Assembly (NCBI GenBank): GCA_937901865.1
Contig: CALDID010000166.1
Coordinates: forward strand, 1-7,605
DNA: 7,605 nucleotides
Source: an uncultured Treponema sp.
Lineage (GTDB): Bacteria; Spirochaetota; Spirochaetia; Treponematales; Treponemataceae
Direction of reading: 5' to 3'
In this document: piece by piece, positions 1-4,842 of the stretch
Position numbering within the stretch: the stretch's first letter is position 1
Layout of the letters: each line of letters starts with the position of its first letter
Notes under the pieces: generated by a model
Told to the model about the DNA's origin: nothing
Database searches by the model: none
Seen by the model: the letters and a program-made list of their open reading frames with translations, nothing else
Program-made: the position numbers and the translations under genes

Positions 1-3
1 TTG

Positions 4-21
4 AAAAAGAGGCTGTGCCTC
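4..21 (-). terminator. Possible intrinsic terminator hairpin
   Basis: Read on the - strand, GAGGC pairs with GCCTC around a 3-base loop (+ strand arms 9-13 and 17-21) and is followed by five T residues (the + strand A run at 4-8). This is the shape of a small Rho-independent terminator, placed just outside repeat R1. No - strand gene that would need it is visible here, since the nitroreductase has its own terminator. It may belong to the repeat element or act on a transcript arising within it. Confidence 0.35.
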
Positions 22-67
22 AGATTATCGGCTCAAGCCCGATAATGACAATTATAGAACAGGTCTA
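22..67 (-). repeat. Family 1 repeat copy R1 (palindromic unit plus end motif)
   Basis: A 29-bp palindromic unit (22-50) is followed by a linker and the end motif GAACAGGTCTA (57-67). On the - strand it reads end motif, linker, TGTC, stem ATTATCGG, a 7-base loop, stem CCGATAAT, CT. Linker and end motif match R2 and, inverted, R3 almost base for base; the only difference from R2 there is A for C at 56. The top of the stem carries a G-G mismatch, so the palindrome is slightly worn. Only one end motif is visible; the other end is absent or left of the window. Confidence 0.8.
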
Positions 68-105
68 ATAAGAAAAAGATTGAGAATTATAGAGCCTTTT
101 TGTCA

Positions 106-122
106 TTCTTAAATTTTAAGAA
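106..122. promoter_or_regulatory. AT-rich inverted repeat upstream of cassette A, possible operator
   Basis: TTCTTAA (106-112) and TTAAGAA (116-122) form a perfect 7-bp inverted repeat with a 3-base spacer, about 20 bp before the first gene of cassette A. Such a site would suit autoregulation by a cassette protein, but none of the small proteins shows an obvious helix-turn-helix, and no convincing -35/-10 pair could be placed beside it. Cassette B has no matching site upstream, which weakens the idea. Confidence 0.2.
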
Positions 123-142
123 AATAGGATAGAGGTAATTAT

Positions 143-376
143 ATGAGTAATACATTTCAAGATGAGATTGATACAAATTTATTAGTCGTTACAGCGGTAC
201 AAGGATATGCAAATAATCATAATATAAGCGAATCTGAAGCATTCTCTATTCTTGAAAAAAATAGTATACTTTCTCTTGTGAGAGAGCAATATGATGTTCT
301 TCATACACAAAGTCTTGAAGAAACTGTTTCTTTTGTTGAAGATGTTGTACAACGCGGTAAATATGAAAATCATTAA
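143..376 (+). CDS. Small helical protein with LHTQS motif, cassette A gene 1 (DUF3791-like)
   Basis: A 77-residue acidic, probably all-helical protein. Its C-terminal half carries Y50-D-V-L-H-T-Q-S57, which matches the Y-E-A-L-H-T-Q-S of cassette B gene 1; the rest fits the small DUF3791-type proteins that commonly precede DUF3990 genes. The start is supported by AGAGG at 131-135, seven bases upstream of the ATG. The 3' end overlaps the next gene by 14 bp, so translation is probably coupled. There is no signal peptide or membrane segment, so it should be cytosolic. Its biochemical role is unknown; position ahead of an ADP-ribosyltransferase-like gene makes an antitoxin, chaperone or specificity partner plausible (inference). 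Local GC is clearly lower than in the nitroreductase and cbi genes, hinting at transfer. Confidence 0.75.
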   Translation: MSNTFQDEIDTNLLVVTAVQGYANNHNISESEAFSILEKNSILSLVREQYDVLHTQSLEETVSFVEDVVQRGKYENH

Positions 377-845
377 ACTATATCACGGAACAAACTGTAA
401 GTTCTCACGAATAGATTTGTCAAAATCTCGTAAAAGTCGTGATTTTGGTACAGGATTTTATACAACAACATTGTTTGAGCAAGCTAAAAAATGGGCAGAA
501 AACCTTTATATTCGTTATGGTGGTTCTGGAAAGTTTGTAAAAGAATATGAAGCGGTTCTTGATTATCGCCTGAACATACTTACTTTTGATTCAATGAATC
601 GTGATTGGCTTGAGTTCATAAAAGAAAATCGTATGAATGGAGGGCTTTCTCATACTTATGATATAGTGAGAGGTGCTGTTGCAAATGATAACACAATGAG
701 AACGATAGCTTTGTATGTTTCTGGTGTTTATACTGAAGAAATGGCTTTGGAACAATTACAGTTTTTCAAGGCAAATGACCAAATTTCTTTTCATACACAA
801 AAAGCATTAAACTGTTTGAAGTTTATACGAGATATAGAGATATAA
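363..845 (+). CDS. DUF3990-family ADP-ribosyltransferase-like protein, cassette A gene 2
   Basis: A 160-residue protein. The start at 363 was chosen because the family begins directly with LYHGT; the longer reading frame from 291 would add 24 unrelated residues inside gene 1. Visible motifs are Y7-H8-G-T10, D27-F-G-T-G-F-Y33-T-T, Q40-A-x-x-W44-A, Y99-D-I-V with A107-N-D109, and N138-x-Q140-I-x-F143. The HG(T/S) strand followed by FGxGFY parallels the HGS...FGKGIYF nicotinamide pocket of H-Y-E class ADP-ribosyltransferases such as PARPs, and DUF3990 is regarded as a member of that fold. The usual third residue, Glu, is not obvious; Q140 is the best aligned polar candidate. Likely cytosolic. 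The target is unknown, and toxin or effector activity is inferred from fold and context. A single base separates its stop codon from the start of gene 3. Confidence 0.8.
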   Translation: MKIIKLYHGTNCKFSRIDLSKSRKSRDFGTGFYTTTLFEQAKKWAENLYIRYGGSGKFVKEYEAVLDYRLNILTFDSMNRDWLEFIKENRMNGGLSHTYDIVRGAVANDNTMRTIALYVSGVYTEEMALEQLQFFKANDQISFHTQKALNCLKFIRDIEI

Positions 846-846
846 T

Positions 847-1068
847 ATGAATTATTTTGAGTTTAATGGGCAGAATATTACAATAGATATGCTTATAAAA
901 ATTGAGCAGGTTGTTCGCATTTTATCAGAATCAAAAAAGATTTCTTTCGATAAAATGTTAGGTCGCTTCTATAGTTCAAAAACATTCAGAAACCTAAAAA
1001 ACATCAGCTCTGGACTTTGGGCAGAAAGTGCAGAGTTTATTGCAGATGATTTTAATTTAATTGGATAG
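847..1068 (+). CDS. Small helical protein with FYSSKT motif, cassette A gene 3
   Basis: A 73-residue protein starting two bases after the TAA of gene 2, so almost certainly translated from the same message; the GAGAT just upstream is a poor Shine-Dalgarno. A predicted helical stretch (about residues 14-40) leads to F41-Y-S-S-K-T46, and the C-terminus has A-E-x-x-A-E-F-I-A-D-D. The same layout (FYHSKT, then a conserved tail) occurs in cassette B gene 3, so the two are homologous, although overall identity is low. No catalytic motif, membrane segment or DNA-binding motif is visible. Small proteins of this type accompany DUF3990 genes elsewhere; an inhibitor or scaffold for the ADP-ribosyltransferase-like partner is a reasonable guess, but the function is not known. 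Confidence 0.7.
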   Translation: MNYFEFNGQNITIDMLIKIEQVVRILSESKKISFDKMLGRFYSSKTFRNLKNISSGLWAESAEFIADDFNLIG

Positions 1069-1110
1069 AAAATTGAAAAAGGTATTCCGCTGAGAAAAGA
1101 AATCGCTATA

Positions 1111-1150
1111 AAAAACAAGACTGAACGTGTATAAAAGTCAGTCTTGCTTT
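1111..1150. terminator. Bidirectional intrinsic terminator between cassette A and the nitroreductase
   Basis: CAAGACTGA (1116-1124) pairs perfectly with TCAGTCTTG (1138-1146) around a 13-base loop. On the + strand the stem is followed by CTTTTCTT, and on the - strand by TTTTTTATA (complement of the A run ending at 1115). It therefore serves both convergent transcripts, cassette A from the left and the nitroreductase from the right. Confidence 0.7.
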
Positions 1151-1155
1151 TCTTG

Positions 1156-1956
1156 TTATTGCTTTGTATAGGTCATACTATATTCAACTCCGCTTGCAAG
1201 AGGCAAATGCGGGTCGGAGATTTCAAATCTGCCATTTACGCCGCTTTCTTTCATTGCAAGGTCGAAATGACACAACGCAATTCCCATATCCACTTTTTGC
1301 AAATCACCTAAAGCATTGCTTTTCATTGTCTTTGCTTCAAAGAAATGCACTTTATCACCGTCTACAACCGCTCTCCACGGCTGTTTATTCACCGCAGAAG
1401 GAGCTAAGCGCACCGCTTCTAAAGCCGATTTCAGTTCGTCGTCTTTGCTATACGGAGAGGCAAAATTGTTTTCAAAAAATAGTTTATCGAACGCTAATCG
1501 CTCATCAGCTTTCACTCCTTTTCGCATAAGTCCTTCACGAATCGACATCTTTTGTGCCGTATATCCGAGCGGACTTGCAACAAACATCACTTCGTCTTCT
1601 TTCACGTCCATCGCTTTTTCAAACGCCGCCCTATTCAACGAGCTGCCAAGCATTACCGAGCCAACACCAAGCGAAAGTGCATACAAAAGAGCATACTCAA
1701 AGCTGTATCCGTAGGCTATCTCACTCCCCTTTTTCGCCTTTGCCGCCAAATAATACTTTTCGCCCACAATAACAGGGCTAGAAAGTCCGTGCTTTTTCGC
1801 GTCTAAAAGCCGAAACTCAACCTCGACACCAAACGGATTTGTTTTTCCTGCAACACATTCCGCTATAGCCGCCAACACATCGCTTTTTAGCTCTTCGTCG
1901 CTGAAAGTCCTTACGCTTCGCCGAGAAGCAATAAGAGCCTTTGCACTCTCAATCAT
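1156..1956 (-). CDS. Nitroreductase-family FMN flavoprotein (TM1586-like)
   Basis: A 266-residue cytosolic flavoprotein. It begins with the classic nitroreductase FMN phosphate-binding motif R12-R-S-V-R16-T-F and has a duplicated half-domain layout. The second half contains A-P-S-A-x-N-K-Q-P-W-R, the other family hallmark, then a late D-M-G-I-A-L-C-H helix. This pattern fits the putative TM1586-type nitroreductases, which reduce substrates with NAD(P)H; the true substrate cannot be read from sequence. AGGAG lies six bases before the ATG, and a near-consensus sigma-70 promoter lies just upstream. It is monocistronic, ending in the bidirectional terminator shared with cassette A. Sampled GC (about 48 percent) is well above the flanking cassettes, so it looks like resident DNA with the cassettes inserted around it. 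There is no evident functional link to the cassettes. Confidence 0.9.
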   Translation of the reverse strand: MIESAKALIASRRSVRTFSDEELKSDVLAAIAECVAGKTNPFGVEVEFRLLDAKKHGLSSPVIVGEKYYLAAKAKKGSEIAYGYSFEYALLYALSLGVGSVMLGSSLNRAAFEKAMDVKEDEVMFVASPLGYTAQKMSIREGLMRKGVKADERLAFDKLFFENNFASPYSKDDELKSALEAVRLAPSAVNKQPWRAVVDGDKVHFFEAKTMKSNALGDLQKVDMGIALCHFDLAMKESGVNGRFEISDPHLPLASGVEYSMTYTKQ

Positions 1957-1987
1957 ATCAATCTCCTAATATATTTGATACAATTAG

Positions 1988-2016
1988 ATTCTACGCGCCC
2001 TTTATTTTTCTGTCAA
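1988..2016 (-). promoter_or_regulatory. Sigma-70-type promoter for the nitroreductase gene
   Basis: On the - strand, consensus TTGACA (2016-2011) and TAGAAT (1993-1988) are separated by exactly 17 bp. The box ends 31 bp before the ATG, leaving room for the AGGAG site. The -35 box matches 6 of 6 and the -10 box 5 of 6. It is divergent from the cassette B promoter, with about a dozen bases between the two -35 elements, so their regulation could interfere. Confidence 0.75.
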
Positions 2017-2028
2017 CACACCCCCAAT

Positions 2029-2057
2029 TCGACAAGTTTTAAGCTCTGTGCTATAAT
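2029..2057 (+). promoter_or_regulatory. Sigma-70-type promoter for cassette B
   Basis: TCGACA (2029-2034) and a perfect TATAAT (2052-2057) are spaced by 17 bp. The predicted transcript begins near 2064, inside AAGGGAGG (2061-2068), so the leader is only about 20 nucleotides. No clear operator palindrome is seen. Confidence 0.65.
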
Positions 2058-2083
2058 AAAAAGGGAGGCAATGGAATAGATAT

Positions 2084-2299
2084 ATGAGCGAAAGAGAAGT
2101 TGAATATGTTGTATTTTGCATAGAAAATGTAGCTGAAGCATTGCATAAAAACGGCGAGGAAGTTTTTGCAATACTCAAAACATCAGGACTGTTGTATTCA
2201 TATATTATCCCGTCTTACGAAGCATTGCACACACAAAGCAAAGAATATATTGTTGACGAGATAATTTCTGTATTAAAAGAAAGGAACTTTGTAGCATGA
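2084..2299 (+). CDS. Small helical protein with LHTQS motif, cassette B gene 1 (DUF3791-like)
   Basis: A 71-residue protein with a hydrophobic first helix (E-Y-V-V-F-C-I-E-N-V-A-E), a Y-I-I-P-S stretch and Y45-E-A-L-H-T-Q-S52, then a final helix. This is the typical DUF3791 look and closer to the family norm than its cassette A counterpart. Its TGA overlaps the ATG of gene 2 (ATGA, 2296-2299), so the two are translationally coupled. Ribosome binding is odd: the good AAGGGAGG lies about 15 bases before the ATG, near the predicted transcript start, and a minimal ORF ATG-GAA-TAG (2071-2079) lies between. Only a weak GGAATAG is at normal distance. No in-frame start exists further upstream. Cytosolic; function unknown, probably a partner of the following gene. 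Confidence 0.8.
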   Translation: MSEREVEYVVFCIENVAEALHKNGEEVFAILKTSGLLYSYIIPSYEALHTQSKEYIVDEIISVLKERNFVA

Positions 2300-2784
2300 G
2301 AGTTTTTCACGGGTCTACCGTTATCGTCAACAAACCGCTTGTATCTTATGGACGCAATAATCTTGATTTCGGAAAAGGCTTTTACACAACAAACTTGCAA
2401 ATGCAAGCAGAAAAATGGGTACAACGTTTTATTGATTTAGGAAAAAGTGCTTATGTGAATATTTATTTACTTAATGAACAATATTCATCAAGTAAATATC
2501 GATATAAGCTGTTTACAGAATATAACGAAGAATGGTTAGATTTTATTCTTAGATGTCGTACTGGAAAAAAAGATTATTTGCAATACGACATAATAGAGGG
2601 AGGAATTGCAAATGATAAAGTTTTTAATACGGTTGAATTGTATTTTTCTCATCTCATCGATAAAGATATTGCTTTACAACGTTTGAAGTATGAAAAGCCT
2701 AATAATCAGATTTGTTTTGTTGACCAAAGAATTATGGAAGAAGTTTTAACATTTGAAGATTCGTATAACATAAAAAGGAGTTGA
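2296..2784 (+). CDS. DUF3990-family ADP-ribosyltransferase-like protein, cassette B gene 2
   Basis: A 162-residue homologue of the cassette A protein. It starts at once with M-R-V-F-H5-G-S and continues with D24-F-G-K-G-F-Y30-T-T, Q37-A-x-x-W41, W80-L-D-F, Y97-D-I-I with A105-N-D107, and N136-N-Q138-I-C-F141. The HG(S/T) plus FGKGFY pair resembles the nicotinamide-binding strands of H-Y-E class ADP-ribosyltransferases, and the FGKG version is especially PARP-like. The third catalytic position again aligns best with Gln (Q138), not Glu. No secretion signal or export domain is present, so any activity should be inside the producing cell. It overlaps gene 1 by ATGA, and AAGGAG at its own 3' end (2775-2780) serves gene 3. 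NAD use and toxicity are inferred, not shown. Confidence 0.85.
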   Translation: MRVFHGSTVIVNKPLVSYGRNNLDFGKGFYTTNLQMQAEKWVQRFIDLGKSAYVNIYLLNEQYSSSKYRYKLFTEYNEEWLDFILRCRTGKKDYLQYDIIEGGIANDKVFNTVELYFSHLIDKDIALQRLKYEKPNNQICFVDQRIMEEVLTFEDSYNIKRS

Positions 2785-2787
2785 GAA

Positions 2788-3024
2788 ATGCTAGCTAATA
2801 AAACGCTTTTGCAAATGAAATATGCACGCATAATAATACTTCTTGCAAAAATGGCACATATTACAACAGAAGAGGCAATGGAGTTATTTTACCATTCAAA
2901 GACGTATATTTTTATGCGAAACGGCACAAGTGATTTTCATTGTTTAAGCGACGCATATCTAGCCGAAGAGATTTTGCTAGAGAATAAACAAAGAAGCCTT
3001 GCAGACGCTCGTAAACTTAGCTAA
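2788..3024 (+). CDS. Small helical protein with FYHSKT motif, cassette B gene 3
   Basis: A 78-residue protein beginning three bases after the stop of gene 2, with a strong AAGGAG seven bases upstream. The core L-L-Q-M-K-Y-A-R-I-I leads to E-E-A-M-E-L-F34-Y-H-S-K-T39, then L-S-D-A-Y-L-A-E-E. It aligns with cassette A gene 3 across the FYxSKT region and the acidic A-E-E/A-D-D tail. The separate strong ribosome binding site suggests it is made in more than stoichiometric amounts relative to gene 2, as expected of a neutralising partner (inference). No enzymatic or DNA-binding motif can be seen. The message ends at the perfect hairpin just downstream. Confidence 0.75.
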   Translation: MLANKTLLQMKYARIIILLAKMAHITTEEAMELFYHSKTYIFMRNGTSDFHCLSDAYLAEEILLENKQRSLADARKLS

Positions 3025-3036
3025 AGAAGCATAACA

Positions 3037-3080
3037 AAACAAGCTCCTAGAAGTTGCTTGTGGTTTCTAGGAGCTTGTTT
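3037..3080. terminator. Strong bidirectional terminator between cassette B and the PPTase gene
   Basis: A perfect 16-bp stem, AAACAAGCTCCTAGAA (3037-3052) with its complement (3065-3080), encloses a 12-base loop. It sits 12 bp after cassette B and 14 bp from the end of the convergent phosphopantetheinyl transferase gene. Flanking bases are AT-rich on both sides but the T runs are short, so it may act partly through stem strength. An operator is unlikely given the convergent position. Confidence 0.75.
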
Positions 3081-3094
3081 ATATAGTTCTTGTC

Positions 3095-3649
3095 TTACAG
3101 TTCTACGACTTCTAAATCCTCATCGCTCAACTCTTGCTTTGAACACACCGTGTATATGTACCCATCGCCCCGCTCAAACCCCGTGAACTTAAATGCACTG
3201 TCCATTCTGCCCTTGCCGCCCATAAGATACGCAAGCGGTGTATCAGTGGCTTTTGCATAGCTTTCGATTTTCGTCCAGTCTATGCTATCGCTCATATCCT
3301 TTTCGCCATTGCCTGCTAACTCCACATCGCACCCTATCTCTTCGCTCGAGACAGCACACATCGCCCGCTCGCTTGAATGTGATAGGCTAAAGTGAAAATC
3401 GCTTTTGTTCTTAAAGTATGGCATACCGCTTTCTTTTTTAACATACTCAAGCTCACTCTCGTTCAATCCTGCCTTTGCCACGGCATAAGAAAGCAATATC
3501 CCCGTTCCCAAACAAAGCCGCTTGTCGTTGTCAGCTTTATAAGAGTCTATGCGCTTTTTACGGTAATCTGTCATCTTTGCATACTCTCGCGCAAAAAGCT
3601 CTTTGTCTTCCAAAACCTTTGTATCTAAAATATAAATAGCAGTCTTCAT
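3095..3649 (-). CDS. 4'-phosphopantetheinyl transferase superfamily protein, shortened form
   Basis: Transfers phosphopantetheine from CoA to a serine of carrier proteins, if active. The 184-residue start at 3649 is chosen over an in-frame ATG at 3703 because AGGAGG lies seven bases upstream and the protein then begins M-K-T-A-I-Y-I-L-D. Family motifs are R30-K-K-R-I-D, G75-M-P-Y, F87-S-L-S-H-S92 and the Mg-binding G106-C-D-V-E110. The region after it is unusual: W125-T-K-I-E-S-Y-A-K133 follows D-V-E by only about 15 residues, where Sfp-type enzymes usually have some 40 including an F...E helix, and Ile replaces the Lys normally before E129-S130. The carrier-protein target is not in this window. 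It may be a compact but active variant or a decayed copy. It is monocistronic and ends at the shared hairpin terminator. Confidence 0.85.
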   Translation of the reverse strand: MKTAIYILDTKVLEDKELFAREYAKMTDYRKKRIDSYKADNDKRLCLGTGILLSYAVAKAGLNESELEYVKKESGMPYFKNKSDFHFSLSHSSERAMCAVSSEEIGCDVELAGNGEKDMSDSIDWTKIESYAKATDTPLAYLMGGKGRMDSAFKFTGFERGDGYIYTVCSKQELSDEDLEVVEL

Positions 3650-3803
3650 ATTATTTCCTCCTGCAAGCACAGCTTGTTTAAAGCATAGCATACTTAGCCG
3701 CATTAGGCTTAAAAAGTATCTTACTATCTAAAGATAACTCAGAAAATATATTTTTCAAGTGCCATATATAATTTTATGCAAATATTTGTCTATTTATCTC
3801 TAT

Positions 3804-3917
3804 TAGACCTGTTCGGAAACAGTATGTCATTGCCGTACTTGATACGGCAATCTATTGCAATATAGGCAAAAAGATTATCGGGTCGAGCCCGATAATGACA
3901 ATTATCGAACAGGTCTA
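3804..3917. repeat. Family 1 repeat copy R2, complete with both inverted ends (MITE-like)
   Basis: Perfect 12-bp terminal inverted repeats, TAGACCTGTTCG (3804-3815) and its complement (3906-3917), bound a 114-bp element with no coding capacity. Inside are two 29-bp palindromic units in opposite orientation. Unit a (3825-3853) has stem ATTGCCGTA; unit b (3872-3900, read on the - strand) has stem ATTATCGGG. Both share the frame TGTC-stem-CTyGA-stem-CT, so the stem sequence differs while pairing is kept. No transposase is encoded. It fills most of the gap between the PPTase leader and the SUMF1-like gene; the remaining 3650-3803 is AT-rich leader DNA in which I could not place a convincing promoter. 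Confidence 0.85.
3868..3896 (-). terminator. Terminator of the cbi operon formed by repeat R2
   Basis: On the - strand, stem ATTATCGGG (3896-3888), a 5-base loop and CCCGATAAT (3882-3874) are followed by CTTTTT (3873-3868). This 9-bp stem plus U run has the textbook Rho-independent form and lies 41 bp beyond the stop of the last - strand gene of the cbi operon. The repeat insertion thus appears to have been adopted as the operon terminator. Confidence 0.65.
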
Positions 3918-3936
3918 TTGAAAGTCTATTCTCACT

Positions 3937-4842
3937 TCAAACGCAGAACTTTGCGACAATACGGAAACTTAAACCTCTATAGCCATCATCAACAAAAGAT
4001 ACTCTATTTTCATTCTCCCCTTGTGCATAAGAACAACTCGGCAAAAAACAATCTGTATCTTTACTATATACCGCAATATGCTCACTTATCGTTCTATCTC
4101 GGTCTTTGAGGTAATTCATTTCGATTTCGCACGGAAGCCGAAAGCCGTCTGCGTTTTTATTATAATAAAACTGCGTTCCCTCGTCAGAAAGAATCATATC
4201 TTCCCATTTATCTGCGCTTATCTCTCCATTGAGAGCATACACAGGTTCTCTATCTTCAAGCTCACTCAATACATTGCAATAGCGCATTGCGTCAATATAG
4301 CTCACATTATCGACAGGGTCTGTATCAAAAGGAAATGTAGACAAATTATAGCCAAGAACGCTCATAAACTCTTCTTGTGTTACTAAGCGGCGCAAAATGC
4401 TATAGCCGCCGCCAATATATTCCATATCGCTAAAGCTCAAACGGGAATGAGGCTTATAATTATCTTCTCGATAATACATATCGTACCAAAACGGCTCGCG
4501 GATTGTCTTCAATGCACTATTGCAAAGCCGCCGCATCTCAAGCGTATTTCCGCTATTGTTTACACAAAGTTTCGCCAGTATTTTGCATAAACTCGCTATA
4601 CTCTCCATACCCTTCGCCACATCATCGCTCATCTTTTCAAGCGCAACAAAGAGCCATAATTCTTTTCTTATCGTAATAGAAACATTTGCTACTATATTCT
4701 CGTTTTGCTTACTAGTATATGGTGTGATTGTGTATGCAAAAAAACGCTCTTCCGTCATTGCTATATCGACGAACGCGCGCACTTTTGCAAACTCTATTTC
4801 TCGTATCTTTGCTTTCTTTTGACGCTCTTTTTCAGGCTTCAT
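3937..4842 (-). CDS. SUMF1/FGE-fold protein coupled to cbiG
   Basis: A 301-residue protein. Residues 1-130 have no family I recognise: a basic start, a few beta-like stretches and several Cys, but no signal peptide. From about 140 it follows the formylglycine-generating-enzyme/sulfatase-modifying-factor domain: V154-T-Q-E-E-F, L163-G-Y-N-L-S-T-F, P176-V-D-N-V-S-Y-I-D-A-M-R-Y-C-N190, G233-F-R-L-P-C-E-I-E and the closing G287-Y-R-G-L-S-F-R-I-V. Where typical members read GYRLPTEAEWEYA, this has a divergent version, and the region before the end is short. The paired Cys that make FGE catalytic are not evident, so it is probably a non-catalytic fold member, as many bacterial ones are. Its ATG overlaps the cbiG stop (ATGA, 4839-4842), tying it to the cobalamin operon. 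Its role is unknown; a regulatory or binding function is a guess. Confidence 0.75.
   Translation of the reverse strand: MKPEKERQKKAKIREIEFAKVRAFVDIAMTEERFFAYTITPYTSKQNENIVANVSITIRKELWLFVALEKMSDDVAKGMESIASLCKILAKLCVNNSGNTLEMRRLCNSALKTIREPFWYDMYYREDNYKPHSRLSFSDMEYIGGGYSILRRLVTQEEFMSVLGYNLSTFPFDTDPVDNVSYIDAMRYCNVLSELEDREPVYALNGEISADKWEDMILSDEGTQFYYNKNADGFRLPCEIEMNYLKDRDRTISEHIAVYSKDTDCFLPSCSYAQGENENRVSFVDDGYRGLSFRIVAKFCV

Noticed and set aside
80..130. Promoter for cassette A (TTGTCA at 100-105 with TAGGAT at 125-130)
   Set aside because: The spacer is 19 bp, the -10 box is poor, and the predicted start would fall past the Shine-Dalgarno site; no better pair was found.
291..362. Upstream extension of the cassette A DUF3990 protein (start at 291)
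   Set aside because: It adds 24 residues lying inside gene 1 in another frame, lacks a ribosome binding site, and the family starts at the LYHGT strand; the ATG at 363 fits and matches cassette B.
3650..3703. Longer PPTase start at 3703
   Set aside because: AGGAGG is correctly spaced for the ATG at 3649, and the 18 extra residues do not resemble the family; that stretch encodes the ribosome binding site.
3855..4109. Open frames on the + strand opposite the SUMF1-like and cbi genes, including the one beginning in R2
   Set aside because: They are antisense to well supported genes, have no ribosome binding sites and no recognisable domains; they reflect codon bias of the real - strand genes.
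4233..4842. Catalytic formylglycine-generating enzyme
   Set aside because: The domain outline is present but the conserved cysteine pair and the full EWEYAARGG region are not; a sulfatase partner is also missing, so catalytic FGE function is not claimed.
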